A DNA stretch of 11,150 nucleotides from NCBI GenBank assembly GCA_964571295.1, contig CAZNAO010000032.1:1-11150 (forward strand), given 5' to 3'. Positions 1-9,300 of the stretch are shown here, in pieces; position 1 is the stretch's first letter, and every line of letters starts with the position of its first letter. Made by a program: the position numbers and the translations under genes. The stretch comes from UBA922 sp964571295 (GTDB taxonomy: Bacteria; Patescibacteriota; Patescibacteriia; Magasanikbacterales; UBA922). Under the pieces are notes generated by a model that was not told where the DNA came from, did not search any database, and saw nothing but the letters and a program-made list of their open reading frames with translations.

Positions 1-1
1 T

Positions 2-343
2 GTGCCGGACAGCGTCCAGGTCGAGGACCCCTGCAAGGACCTCTACCAGTACGCCGGCGGGTACTTCGGCTATAGTCTGCAGGGCTATGCCAAGTACGAT
101 GACACGCTCATCATCACTGCGCGACCTTCGGAAGGGCAGTGCGCCCTCAGCGCTGACGCACGTGCGGTTTGGGTGCCGGAACCGATTCAGTTCTACGGCT
201 CGAGCCTCCCGCTCGAGACGGACCTCGAAGATGTCTCTACGGCTGATGGTTTCGTGACCATCACGCTCTCGTATGAGAGCCCCCTCTTCAAGCTGCATGT
301 CTACGACAGCGGCCGGGAGTACGTCTTCTACTTTGTCCGCTGA
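2..343 (+). CDS. Unknown protein, C-terminal part (5' end probably outside the window)
   Basis: The reading frame is open from the window edge to a TGA stop. A GTG at base 2 could be a start, but no upstream sequence is visible, so the gene is probably truncated. I do not recognise the 113 residues. They are rich in Tyr, Phe, Val and Thr in alternating patterns that suggest beta strands, with two cysteines (residues 11 and 47) and an aromatic C-terminus ending YVFYFVR. There is no transmembrane stretch in the visible part. An exported or surface beta-sandwich protein is possible but only a guess. Base composition is odd: about 60% GC with mostly C or G at third codon positions, unlike every other gene in the window. 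It converges with the giant minus-strand gene and is followed by two hairpins. Codon regularity supports it being real coding sequence. Confidence 0.6.
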   Translation: MPDSVQVEDPCKDLYQYAGGYFGYSLQGYAKYDDTLIITARPSEGQCALSADARAVWVPEPIQFYGSSLPLETDLEDVSTADGFVTITLSYESPLFKLHVYDSGREYVFYFVR

Positions 344-356
344 CGACACTTCACAC

Positions 357-388
357 GGGGACGGCATGTCACTCGACATGCCGTCCCC
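357..388. other. Perfect 14-bp GC-rich inverted repeat without a T-tract
   Basis: GGGGACGGCATGTC and its exact reverse complement flank a 4-base loop (ACTC), starting 13 bases after the stop of the plus-strand gene. No T-run follows on either strand; a small stem (TGCG-AAAA-CGCA, 389-400) comes directly after it. It could be a weak or Rho-assisted terminator or an mRNA 3'-end stabiliser for the GC-rich gene. Its GC content matches that gene and not the sequence to its right. Confidence 0.6.
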
Positions 389-416
389 TGCGAAAACGCA
401 CCATATATTCAAATTC

Positions 417-450
417 AAAGCCTCGTTATGTACATAACGAGGCTTTTTTT
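417..450 (+). terminator. Intrinsic terminator between convergent genes
   Basis: Bases 417-446 form a perfect 30-base palindrome (AAAGCCTCGTTATGT plus its reverse complement). It can fold as a 13-bp stem with a GTAC loop. On the plus strand the stem runs into a T-tract (444-450), the classic intrinsic terminator form. On the minus strand only CTTTGAATTTG follows the stem, so termination of the giant gene (stop at 471-473) would rely on a weaker U-tract. It lies 74 bases after the plus-strand stop and 21 bases beyond the minus-strand stop, so it may serve both genes. Confidence 0.8.
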
Positions 451-470
451 ACCAGATACATGATATCTAT

Positions 471-3338
471 TTACGGGAGCATGATAATTTCACCTTTATA
501 GAAGGTATATGCAGTAGATTCGTTATTACATCTCGGATTACTATCATTATATAGTCCACCAGAAACAGGGTTCTTATTCTGATCTGATGCATTGCACCAT
601 CCCCAGTTATCGAGTACTTGCACTCCTGGTCGGAAGATACAGATATCAGTATCATCAGTAACCCCGGTGCGCTCCAACAATCGTGCATAAGCTTCCGGAT
701 TTGGATTGGAACCTCCCGCCGGTCTCAAATCTCTCACTTTCTTGTCTGCACTTGCACTCGTACACTGATACACATGCGTGAATTCAAAATATTCATCTTT
801 ACACGCACGAGGTGCATCTCCAAATAATCGGATTGCTGCATCTTCATTATTCGACGTAGTTGTCGATATATCACAGAACGCTCCTTGCGCATTCACGATC
901 TGGGAACATTCGCTATTTGAACTACAGGGATTACCTTCAGTTAATTGTGTGTTTACATACATACAGAAACCTGTAGTCGCCTGATGTGAAGAATCTGGAT
1001 TTTGAGTTAGATTACATGATGCCGTCTTACCTTGTTGTGGCTGACAATCGCTCGTCTGGGAGCATGTACTTCCCGTATATTCCACTGGATAGTATCGACA
1101 AACGCCGGCTGATTGTACATTGGTATACACCTGTGTCGGTACCGCACACAATACCGCACTACCATTAGATCCCGCATATCGACAGTCATCACTACTATTA
1201 CATGTAATCTGGGTACCTGCACATCGACCCAATCCAGTATTAGTGTTTGCATCAAAGTTGTAGGTAAAGCTATCGGTCGCCGCACAATATGGTTTCCGAT
1301 TCTTGTACAATCCTTCCGTACCATCATTTGCTTCTGTTCCATCACCCCAGTTTACCTTCACCCGCTTGATCGGCATTCGATTGTCATCTGCGTAGGCAAA
1401 GAAATTCACGGTCGCCTGGAATACTCCATCTGCGATAATCGGATCCGGAGTACCCTGCCGATTCTTATCTTCGTCCGGAAGATTATCCCCATCGTAGTCA
1501 GCTAGGGTATAATTCCTGAAGTTGATCGTAAACGCATCTGCTTCTGCAGCAGTACAATTCCCGCCACGCTGTCCGCAACCGTATGGATTGAGTGCGAAGA
1601 CACGAGGATTGCTTCCGTATGCCTGCCCCCCCCTATCATGATTCCCTCCGGTAAGTGTTGACGTGGTCACATTACGGATAGCATAATAATTTCTAAACAG
1701 ATTGTAGAGCACATTCCTACCATCACCGTTACTATTGTCGTCAACTCGAACAGCTGCAGTTACTGCATCATCAACACAATTTGGTGTAGTGAATGCAAAA
1801 TTTCCTCCTCTATTGACACAGCGATATGGTACACCAAGAGCATAATCGGGGAATGTATAGTAGAGTCCGGTCGTAGTGGAATTTCGAATAGAGCTTGCAG
1901 TGACTGGTGGGACAAACTTATTTTCAGCACTTGCATTAAGCGAACCAAATGGTTCGAGTCCGACTATTGCAGCTTTCTCTCTTAATTGCCAAAACAAACC
2001 ACTTTTAACATCTGCGTATGCCAGGCCATTGGTGCTATCTCTCCATACGCGATCAGTAAATGCTTTATTAGCCCCTGAGGTATCGGTAACGGCTGTATAT
2101 TCGATACATCGGTCCACCAATTTTGCGATTGTCGCAAATCTGATACCTGAATTTTCTCCTTTTTCATTCTGCGTGTTCATGCACCAGCGCGAAATATATC
2201 CCAGGAACTCCCCATCTTTATTGAAATCCATACCGATCGCAAACCAATTTCTTTGCGCATTACCACTGCTCTCACATGCGACCGAGAACGGATCGTTTGA
2301 CGCATCAATTTGAGGATTAGGAGAACTTTGTAATCCAGCAAATATGGTCTCTGTATTGGGGTATATCAGAGTGACGTATCGACGGTGAATACGATTTCGC
2401 TCAGCCAATGTAGTATTCGCTTGATATACATCCCACCACTGGCCAGTTGCACTTGTTCCTGCATACTCACAATATGATTTGAGTCCATTGGATGCACAAC
2501 TGCTTGCATTGCTGGTCCGCTCGAGCAAATACGAAATACGATTCATATTCGCATTTGCATCCTGAGCACCATAATAAATCTGTTTGTCTGCCTTTCTGTT
2601 ATACGCCATGATCGTCGCTTTTTCCACTTTCTGATCCTGAAGCAACCTGAAATCCATATATAGATCCGTTGCCAATGCCACCGGTCCAAATCCTTCTAAC
2701 CCATCCGGGAATGAGATCGGTACCAGATGTATCGCCCCAATATCGTCTTCGCGCAAGCTCGACTCTACCTCACCATCCACATGGATATATCTATTACTAC
2801 TCAAGAATCCGGTATTAAGACCTATCTCAGGAGAAAATACTGCAGTACCTGCTAATGCGCCTAAGTCTCCCTGACCTGGATTCATGAAATAACTTCCTGT
2901 GCCATACGTATTCGCACCTGCAGGGAACAAGCGTGGTGGATGCATGAGCGTACCTGTATCTTCGTCTGGTCGTTCATCCATAGCTTTCGTTCCTATTACT
3001 AGTGGTGCAAATGAATACACCTCCCACCTCCCACTAGCACTATATTCCTCCATATACTTAACCCTATGTTTAGTTTTCTCACCCCCATCCGGATTACCAC
3101 CTCGGGTATCGAGACGAAGTATACGTGCTGATTGTCCGATATTTTTCCATGCCCACGCCTGCATGGTTCGGTATATTTTCGCCTTTTCGGTTAATGAACT
3201 ATCTACAGTGTTATTCATCAGATCTTCATATTCTCCTGCCGTACCGAAGACTCCATTTGTTGAATCATCAGAGTCAAACATTTTTGCACAATTGGTACAG
3301 GAGGTGCCGNNNNNNNNNNCCTTGAAACACATCTGCAT
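471..3338 (-). CDS. Giant cysteine-rich exported protein, C-terminal part (5' end lost at assembly gap)
   Basis: About 940 determined residues lie between the N-gap (3310-3319) and a TAA stop at 471-473. The frame also crosses the gap to an ATG at 3336-3338 (MQMCFK), but the gap length is arbitrary, so this start is probably not real. Numbering from that ATG, an EF-hand-like loop (MDFNKDGEFLGY) lies near residue 380. A TSP3-like calcium loop (DYDGDNLPDEDKN) lies near 613-625. A PKD-like domain opens near 635 with VKVNWGDGT near 663 and seems to close with FEFTHVY near 852. Between these are three tandem cysteine modules (about 705-822). The end has VQVLDNWGWC and then YKGEIIMLP, which looks like a finished C-terminus. 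There is no transmembrane segment or sorting signal. Style, strand and position make it the continuation of the upstream giant protein and not an independent gene. A structural or adhesive surface role is inferred; no catalytic motif was seen. Confidence 0.75.
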   Translation of the reverse strand: MQMCFKXXXXGTSCTNCAKMFDSDDSTNGVFGTAGEYEDLMNNTVDSSLTEKAKIYRTMQAWAWKNIGQSARILRLDTRGGNPDGGEKTKHRVKYMEEYSASGRWEVYSFAPLVIGTKAMDERPDEDTGTLMHPPRLFPAGANTYGTGSYFMNPGQGDLGALAGTAVFSPEIGLNTGFLSSNRYIHVDGEVESSLREDDIGAIHLVPISFPDGLEGFGPVALATDLYMDFRLLQDQKVEKATIMAYNRKADKQIYYGAQDANANMNRISYLLERTSNASSCASNGLKSYCEYAGTSATGQWWDVYQANTTLAERNRIHRRYVTLIYPNTETIFAGLQSSPNPQIDASNDPFSVACESSGNAQRNWFAIGMDFNKDGEFLGYISRWCMNTQNEKGENSGIRFATIAKLVDRCIEYTAVTDTSGANKAFTDRVWRDSTNGLAYADVKSGLFWQLREKAAIVGLEPFGSLNASAENKFVPPVTASSIRNSTTTGLYYTFPDYALGVPYRCVNRGGNFAFTTPNCVDDAVTAAVRVDDNSNGDGRNVLYNLFRNYYAIRNVTTSTLTGGNHDRGGQAYGSNPRVFALNPYGCGQRGGNCTAAEADAFTINFRNYTLADYDGDNLPDEDKNRQGTPDPIIADGVFQATVNFFAYADDNRMPIKRVKVNWGDGTEANDGTEGLYKNRKPYCAATDSFTYNFDANTNTGLGRCAGTQITCNSSDDCRYAGSNGSAVLCAVPTQVYTNVQSAGVCRYYPVEYTGSTCSQTSDCQPQQGKTASCNLTQNPDSSHQATTGFCMYVNTQLTEGNPCSSNSECSQIVNAQGAFCDISTTTSNNEDAAIRLFGDAPRACKDEYFEFTHVYQCTSASADKKVRDLRPAGGSNPNPEAYARLLERTGVTDDTDICIFRPGVQVLDNWGWCNASDQNKNPVSGGLYNDSNPRCNNESTAYTFYKGEIIMLP
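765..1432 (-). other. PKD-like domain split by a cysteine-rich insertion
   Basis: The first part has FQATVNFFAYADD, then RVKVNWGDGT, the usual WGDGT core of PKD folds. The closing strand, normally a few dozen residues later as FTHxY, appears only after about 150 more residues, as FEFTHVYQC. Three four-cysteine modules and a linker lie between. PKD domains are common extracellular beta-sandwich spacers in bacterial surface proteins. The assignment rests on these two motifs only; a structure prediction would settle whether they belong to one domain. Confidence 0.5.
873..1223 (-). repeat. Three tandem four-cysteine modules, C-x(6-12)-C-x5-C-x(9-11)-C
   Basis: Within the C-terminal part of the giant protein three units follow each other. 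Their central spacing is invariant, C-x5-C: CNSSDDC, CSQTSDC and CSSNSEC. The outer spacings are 6, 11 and 12 residues before, and 11, 9 and 10 after. A fourth copy (CTNSNQC centre) lies in the larger part of the protein at 3761-3829. The fixed four-cysteine pattern suggests small disulfide-knotted folds. I know no domain name for it. Confidence 0.65.
3310..3319. other. Assembly gap of 10 Ns inside the giant gene
   Basis: Ten consecutive Ns separate the two parts of the giant protein. Exactly ten Ns is typical of a scaffold placeholder, so the true distance is unknown. Neither flank shows an insertion-sequence end or a shared repeat that would explain the break. Reading frames cannot be compared across it. 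Confidence 0.95.
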
Positions 3339-3343
3339 CTAAA

Positions 3344-6300
3344 CTATCTATTACCTTCTTTAAATAAGAAGATACTAAATGCACCATCTAAACGAACACC
3401 GCTACTTCCACTATTCACATTTAACGGAGTAGACATAAACTCACCCAGAGAGTCATTAATCGCTGTGGTATCAAGATATGAATCGTGATATCCAGCAGCG
3501 CGATTGGTAGCTTCAGTACAGTATGCTTCTCCACCCCCGTCCGGTGCGTCATACTGTGCCACCGGGTAATATCCGGCTTCACGATTCATATTATAGAGAT
3601 CCTGGGCACTCGCCGATACCTGGATCGGGAGCCAGGTGAGACATGCAAATGCCTCATGTATCTTCGCAGTCGGCTTTGAAATTCCGAGCGGTCGGCTCAA
3701 ATCGTATTCAATGCACAATCCTCGCTGACCAATAAAGGTTCCTTTTTGCTTTATCATGCTGCATGTGCCACCGGTTCCACACTGATTGGAATTGGTACAC
3801 GGGTCGCCATCCTGCTCCCCACCCATACAGATTCCTGACGGAATCATACGCGTACTGTCGCTGTTTACGGGCCAGTAATCCGTAGTTCCGCTCTTGTATT
3901 CCACTTTCACATATTCGCACGAACAATCGACGCCCGGCTGACATACGTTTGCGCGCTCATATTTCTCTCTTTTCGCAGTATAATCTACACGACTCTGAGA
4001 TCCGTTTTGTCTTACATCAGATTCATTGATGTCACCGACCGCAATTTCGGTCGAATATGGACTCGTGGTCTCGGGATATGATTTACAGATACCTGGCTGT
4101 AATTTTTCTAATATTTTTTCCAGATTTGATTCACGCGCCGTCTCAGTGTTCCCAGAAACAGGAGTGAACGTAAAGCGGTCATTTACTGGGTAGATACATC
4201 GCTGGCGATAGCATCGTCCGCCTTCATCAAATCCACAAATCGCCCCATCTCGTTTTATATACTCTGTCTCCCCATTCTGAATCTGAGTTTCTCTACAGCC
4301 CATTTCTGGAAAACCATTTTCCTCGTTAAAAAATTCATGACTCATCTCATACCCAAGATATGCCTCAGTCCTTCCTTCAAAGAAAAGATAGACATAGTTG
4401 CTTGGATTGTACGCACCAAAGAATGTATATCCCGAATATTCAGGAGCGGTCCAGCTCACTTCTCGGGATACATACTTCTGTTCGGTCATTCGAGTATTGT
4501 CATTGTTTGCTTCTGCCCACTGACTACAATTGCCAAACGCATCCATCTTGAGACACGCAGCATATTGCTGACACAAGATCTGAGGCTTACCATCCTTATC
4601 ATAGACCGTAATTGAGGTCTTGCACGACAACCACTCTCGACATTGTCGATCACGATCAACTTTGAGAATATAGTTCGCATCTACCGTACCCGTGGTTACA
4701 GGGTCAACTAGTTTATTTGGTGGGTCTGAAGATACACTGTTCGCATATGAAGCGGTAGTGTTGTAAATTTTCAGTGGATTTTCGGTCATGTCGAACAATA
4801 CGCAGCCTTCCTTCTGACTGACTTTACCCGCGCATTGTCCAATATTCTGTGTCAAGCGATCATTCATGATAACAAAATACGATTTCCCACGAGGAGTTGA
4901 TGAGGTGATGGCCGCGCGATCGACCAGTTCGGTACAGCCATTACTTCCCGCGTCACACGCACCCACAAACCCCTGATATTCTCCAGTAGTTCCCTGCGAC
5001 CAGAGTCCATATTCGTTTCCCGGTTGCAGATAATTCGGATAGCACGGTGTCGATTCGTCATCCGCACGGAACCAACCATTATACGTTACGCCGTTTCGTT
5101 CCACCTTTTCTTTATATACACAGATCGAATTGCCCGTAACTTTCGGATCTTTGAAATAGACGGTATTATTATCCTGTTTAAACGCTGAGCACCCTACCTC
5201 GTTCCCCGTGCAAAGCGTATCGCTGTAGCCGCGCGGATCATTTTTCACATAGGTATCACGGTAGGTAGTAGTCGTACCGTTGCGTTCTTCCAATCCCACT
5301 TTCATACAGCCCATCTGTTGCTGATTGCATACAAACTCACTTCGGTGTGTGAGGTACACCGTATCAGAATCTTCACGAATGACGGTTGTGGATCCATCCA
5401 CAAATAGTCGGTCTTTCGTGGCATCATCACACGATCCGTTCACGGAAACACACCCTTCCGCGGTCATCGCGACCGTTGCCCCGAGCGGGATTGCAGATTT
5501 AATACGACACTCAGTTTCTCCGGTCTTCACTGAACAACTATAAGTTGCACTTGCTGTTTGCGGTTCACTCAAGGTTACCGAGCAGGAAGTTGCAGAAGAC
5601 TGTGTCCCTGATTTTCTGCAGATCACATTGTATGCCTGCTTCTCATCCGCACGATTTCCGGTCACAGTGTTCTGTGTGTCTACCAATGCCCGGCATCCGA
5701 CCGCCTCTTCACGGCATAATCGATCAAATCCGGTTATCGAGACTGTACTACCGTCACGTTTGGTGAATTCACGACATCCTAAATACATGCCCGGTAACCC
5801 ATCATTTGGGTTTGCATCACAGGCAAGCGGCACATCATATCCTTCCGGGGTTTTCCATGAGTCTTTGATCAGGTACACGTGGTTGCTTGAAGCGCCTCCG
5901 ATCTGGACCACTGAAACGTTATCCAGGAAATAAAATTGACTCGTGCCATTTGCCTGGCTACCAAAATATAGCTGCGCACCCCTGGTGCCGTCGCCCACAA
6001 ACTGTACCGGTCCCAATCGATATTCCTGCCACTCATTCGTGATGGGTGCAAGTGCATTACTATTAGTCAACGGATCAAACGTGAATGCAGTTCCAACCGT
6101 TTGATTATCCTGTGCAAACCCACTCGAAATTCCAAAGGACCCTGATCCGCGCGCCCAGAATCTGAGCTCATACCATGCGCCCGGTTGTAATTTTCCTGCC
6201 TCAAAATTATATCCGATACTCGGCCCATTTACCCGAAGTGAGTTCAGTCCTACCTGAAGCGACTCCGGTTCTACTGATACCGTCCCCACCCATCCAGCTC

Positions 6301-9300
6301 GAGCTTCATTGAGTGCATCAACTGAATTTCCTCGGGGTTCAAAGCCAAACGTTGCCACCTGTTCAATATTATTTCCGGTATTCCCAATATACGAGCGGCA
6401 TTTATTTGCAGATGCCGGACACAAAGTCGCTTCCGACTGGATGGAATTGTATACACATGAGCCTCCGGTACCTGAAGCATTTGCCTGATAGACACCGCCA
6501 TTCATACATCGGTTACATTGCCCACCATTCCAATTCCCTCCTTTGTCCTGACAGGTAGTCGCATTCGTAATATTCCCATCGCGGTACATTTGAGAATCGG
6601 TTTTTCGGAGCGGAGTACATTGTGAAGATACCGTGACCGTATCTCGGAACAAGCGGTAATAAATATTTCCGTTCGGATCATAAAATGCGCGACAATCTGG
6701 ACTTGCACCATTCGGACTATACGGGTTAGCCAATAGTTCATTGTATGACGCCTGATTACATTTATCATAATTTGCCTGCAGCGCCGACAATGAATCGTCA
6801 ACGTAGGCTGGGGAACCTGCAGGGAACACTGTTCCTGCGGTGTCCGTCCCCTGGTAGGAAAGACCGAGGAGTCCAATATAATTCTGATTGGTCGAATTTA
6901 TCTGAAGCAGGGTATGGCGTTTCAATATATACCCCTGCACCTCTGAACCTTCCCATGAGTAAAATACTCTTCCATTATCTCCACTCGGGAGCTCACAACG
7001 TTTCAAATTGCTATAATATTCAAGCGATTCTCCTCCAGCAGCAGCAGCTCCAATATTGGTAAACTCATCACATCCGACATTCTGGATTGAACAGGTCTCA
7101 GCATCCCGTGCAATAAAATTCAATGGGAATTTTGAAGATTCAAATACCGTTGCCTCCTGCTTGAACGTCTCATAACCAACACACTGCGTCGGACATGCTC
7201 CACCACCGACTACGCCGGTGACCGGAGTACCTCCATCCTTCGGACGATACTCATCACACCCCACTTCGTCAGCAATACACGCGCTTGCGAACGCATTACA
7301 GCTTTCTCCTCGTCGTTCTGCGATTGCAGTCAATTCTGCAGAAGTCTCCGGCCAGTCAATGATTCCGGGAGAAGTAATGTCCGCATCATAGCATCCCAAG
7401 TAGTCCGGTGCTTTTTTCAAAAATACCCGCTCCTCAGTTTTCGGATCCATGAACAAGGTACACCCTTCAGCTCCTGCAGGGCATTGTTGGCTATTAATTT
7501 TTGCATTAAAATGTACTGCTTGTGTTCGCCCCGCAAACGCAAGTGAGAGATCAGGCGTAGTTGTATCAACCCATATATTATCTTCCTGATCAGCGCTGTA
7601 TGCCCTGCACCCGACTGAATCTGCATTACATGATTGGATATCAAGCGTACGTGATAAGTATGATGCCACTGCACCAGTATTAGATGTGTACGTTTTACAC
7701 GTATTAAATTGTTCTGGGCACGAATTCCCTGGAATTTTCCAGGTATTTTCTTCCTGCGTACAATACCCGAATCCTAGACACTGACCATTTGCATCTGTCT
7801 GAAGACATGTCGAAAAATCTACACACTCCTGTCTTCGAGTTGCAGCATTTTCGGTCAAAAGTTCAGGTCCATTCACGAGAGCTTCACAGCGAGCTTCCGG
7901 AGCTTTGATGATCCAATTCGGATCGACCAATTTGAAATATGGACTCGACGAACTATTGAATCCCTGAACCACCTGTCCCAGGGTAAGCGGAGTATCCGGA
8001 CTTGATTTCAGTACGGCGATCTCAAATCCGAGTGGTAAAATTCTAGCTTTGCGTAATTTCTGAACATTTGAATAACAATATGCGGAGCTGTAGCAATATT
8101 GTGTATCAGTATTTCGAGCATTGGTCGGCGGAATCAACGGCCAATCAGCATGAAGCAAATTCTGCTGAATCGCTTGAGCGATTGTAAGAGGCACATCGAC
8201 ACGTGCACGATCCGTCGCCTGTACCAAGCCCGAATCCATGACACAATTATTGAGTCCTGGATTCTCATTACAGGTACTATACTCGGTCACGACGTCATAG
8301 GCAGTCAGTGGACGCTGTGGTACACCTGCAATCAAATAAGAAAAAGCCGCTTCGGCTGCAGCCCGGTTGTTTCTCACATTTGCTGCATAAAAATCAACAA
8401 CTGAATCTCCTGAACCTCCTGATTTGCTTGGAAGCAAGCCTTTTTCAAGAACATTCTGAAGCAGGGCACTCGTAAGTGTACTTGCAAATACCGACAACGC
8501 GGACGGAAGAATCTGAAGCGCTCCTGAGCCGTATATTCCCGCGATCTGTGAGGTGTTGAGCTGAGTAGTATAGTTACCAGTCAACGTTTTTGATTCTTCC
8601 TGAATAACTGATGCCGGAGTTCTAATATTGCCCGAGATCACATCAGTGATTGGCTTGAAGCCCGACACATCCAGACGATCAAGCTGGTTTGCCAATTGTT
8701 TTGTACTCACAATATCATCAATTTTCCCGATAAAACCCAAAGTTTCACCAATTACTCCTGATGAATGTTTGATTGAGGCACTAAACTTTTCGAGTATATT
8801 TGGATCATTCAAAATACTCTGTGGATCATTTTCCCAGCCTTGCCGTGCTTCACTCCAGGTACATCCTGGCTGCTGTGGACCTGCAAGCGCCTGTGCGGAC
8901 TGTTGCGCTAACGCTGGATTCGCTGATGCGTTTGAGGGAGTTCCTCCGTATTTTGCTTCAAACATGTCTGAAATGTCCACCAATAACCCTACACGTACAC
9001 GCACGTCGGCAGGCGGGCAGAGATTGAGACCAAATTGATCCCCAAATTGATCAATCGCTCCAGCCGCACTGTCGAGCGCTGTTGTTTTCAAATACTCTCC
9101 AAATCCTTGCTGAAATGCCAATGCCCCTTGACCTTTGCCCCCTGATGCCACGTATTTCGCGGTATCATATGCGATCTTTCTCATAAAATATGATGCACCA
9201 TTGACAAGTGCCCCCAATCCAGCGGCCAAGAGTGCGTCTCCAATATTGTCAGTCACATTTCGAAGACCCTGATTCACATCGGTAAACTGAGCATAGGTGT

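Noticed and set aside
1876..2313. Plus-strand open frame of 145 codons inside the giant gene
   Set aside because: It is antisense to strong coding sequence whose domains are recognisable; such mirror frames arise from codon bias, and nothing in the translation suggests a family.
3336..3338. ATG of MQMCFK as the true start of a separate second gene
   Set aside because: Only about six codons precede the Ns, there is no well-placed ribosome binding site, and the frame across ten placeholder Ns is meaningless. I keep the coordinate only as the limit of the open frame.
2899..3342. Plus-strand open frame of 147 codons opposite the giant gene, running through the N-gap
   Set aside because: It depends on reading through the Ns, lies fully antisense to a long coding frame, and has no protein-like pattern or ribosome binding site.
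3344..3364. Programmed ribosomal frameshift at the TTTAAAG run before the TAG
   Set aside because: The run is not in the codon phase needed for a -1 slippery site, and the shift required is +1. An error near a contig end or a real stop is simpler.
8628..9038. Plus-strand open frame of 136 codons opposite the N-terminal part of the giant gene
   Set aside because: It is a shadow of the minus-strand frame: no start context, no recognisable motif, and a cysteine/serine mix typical of antisense translation.
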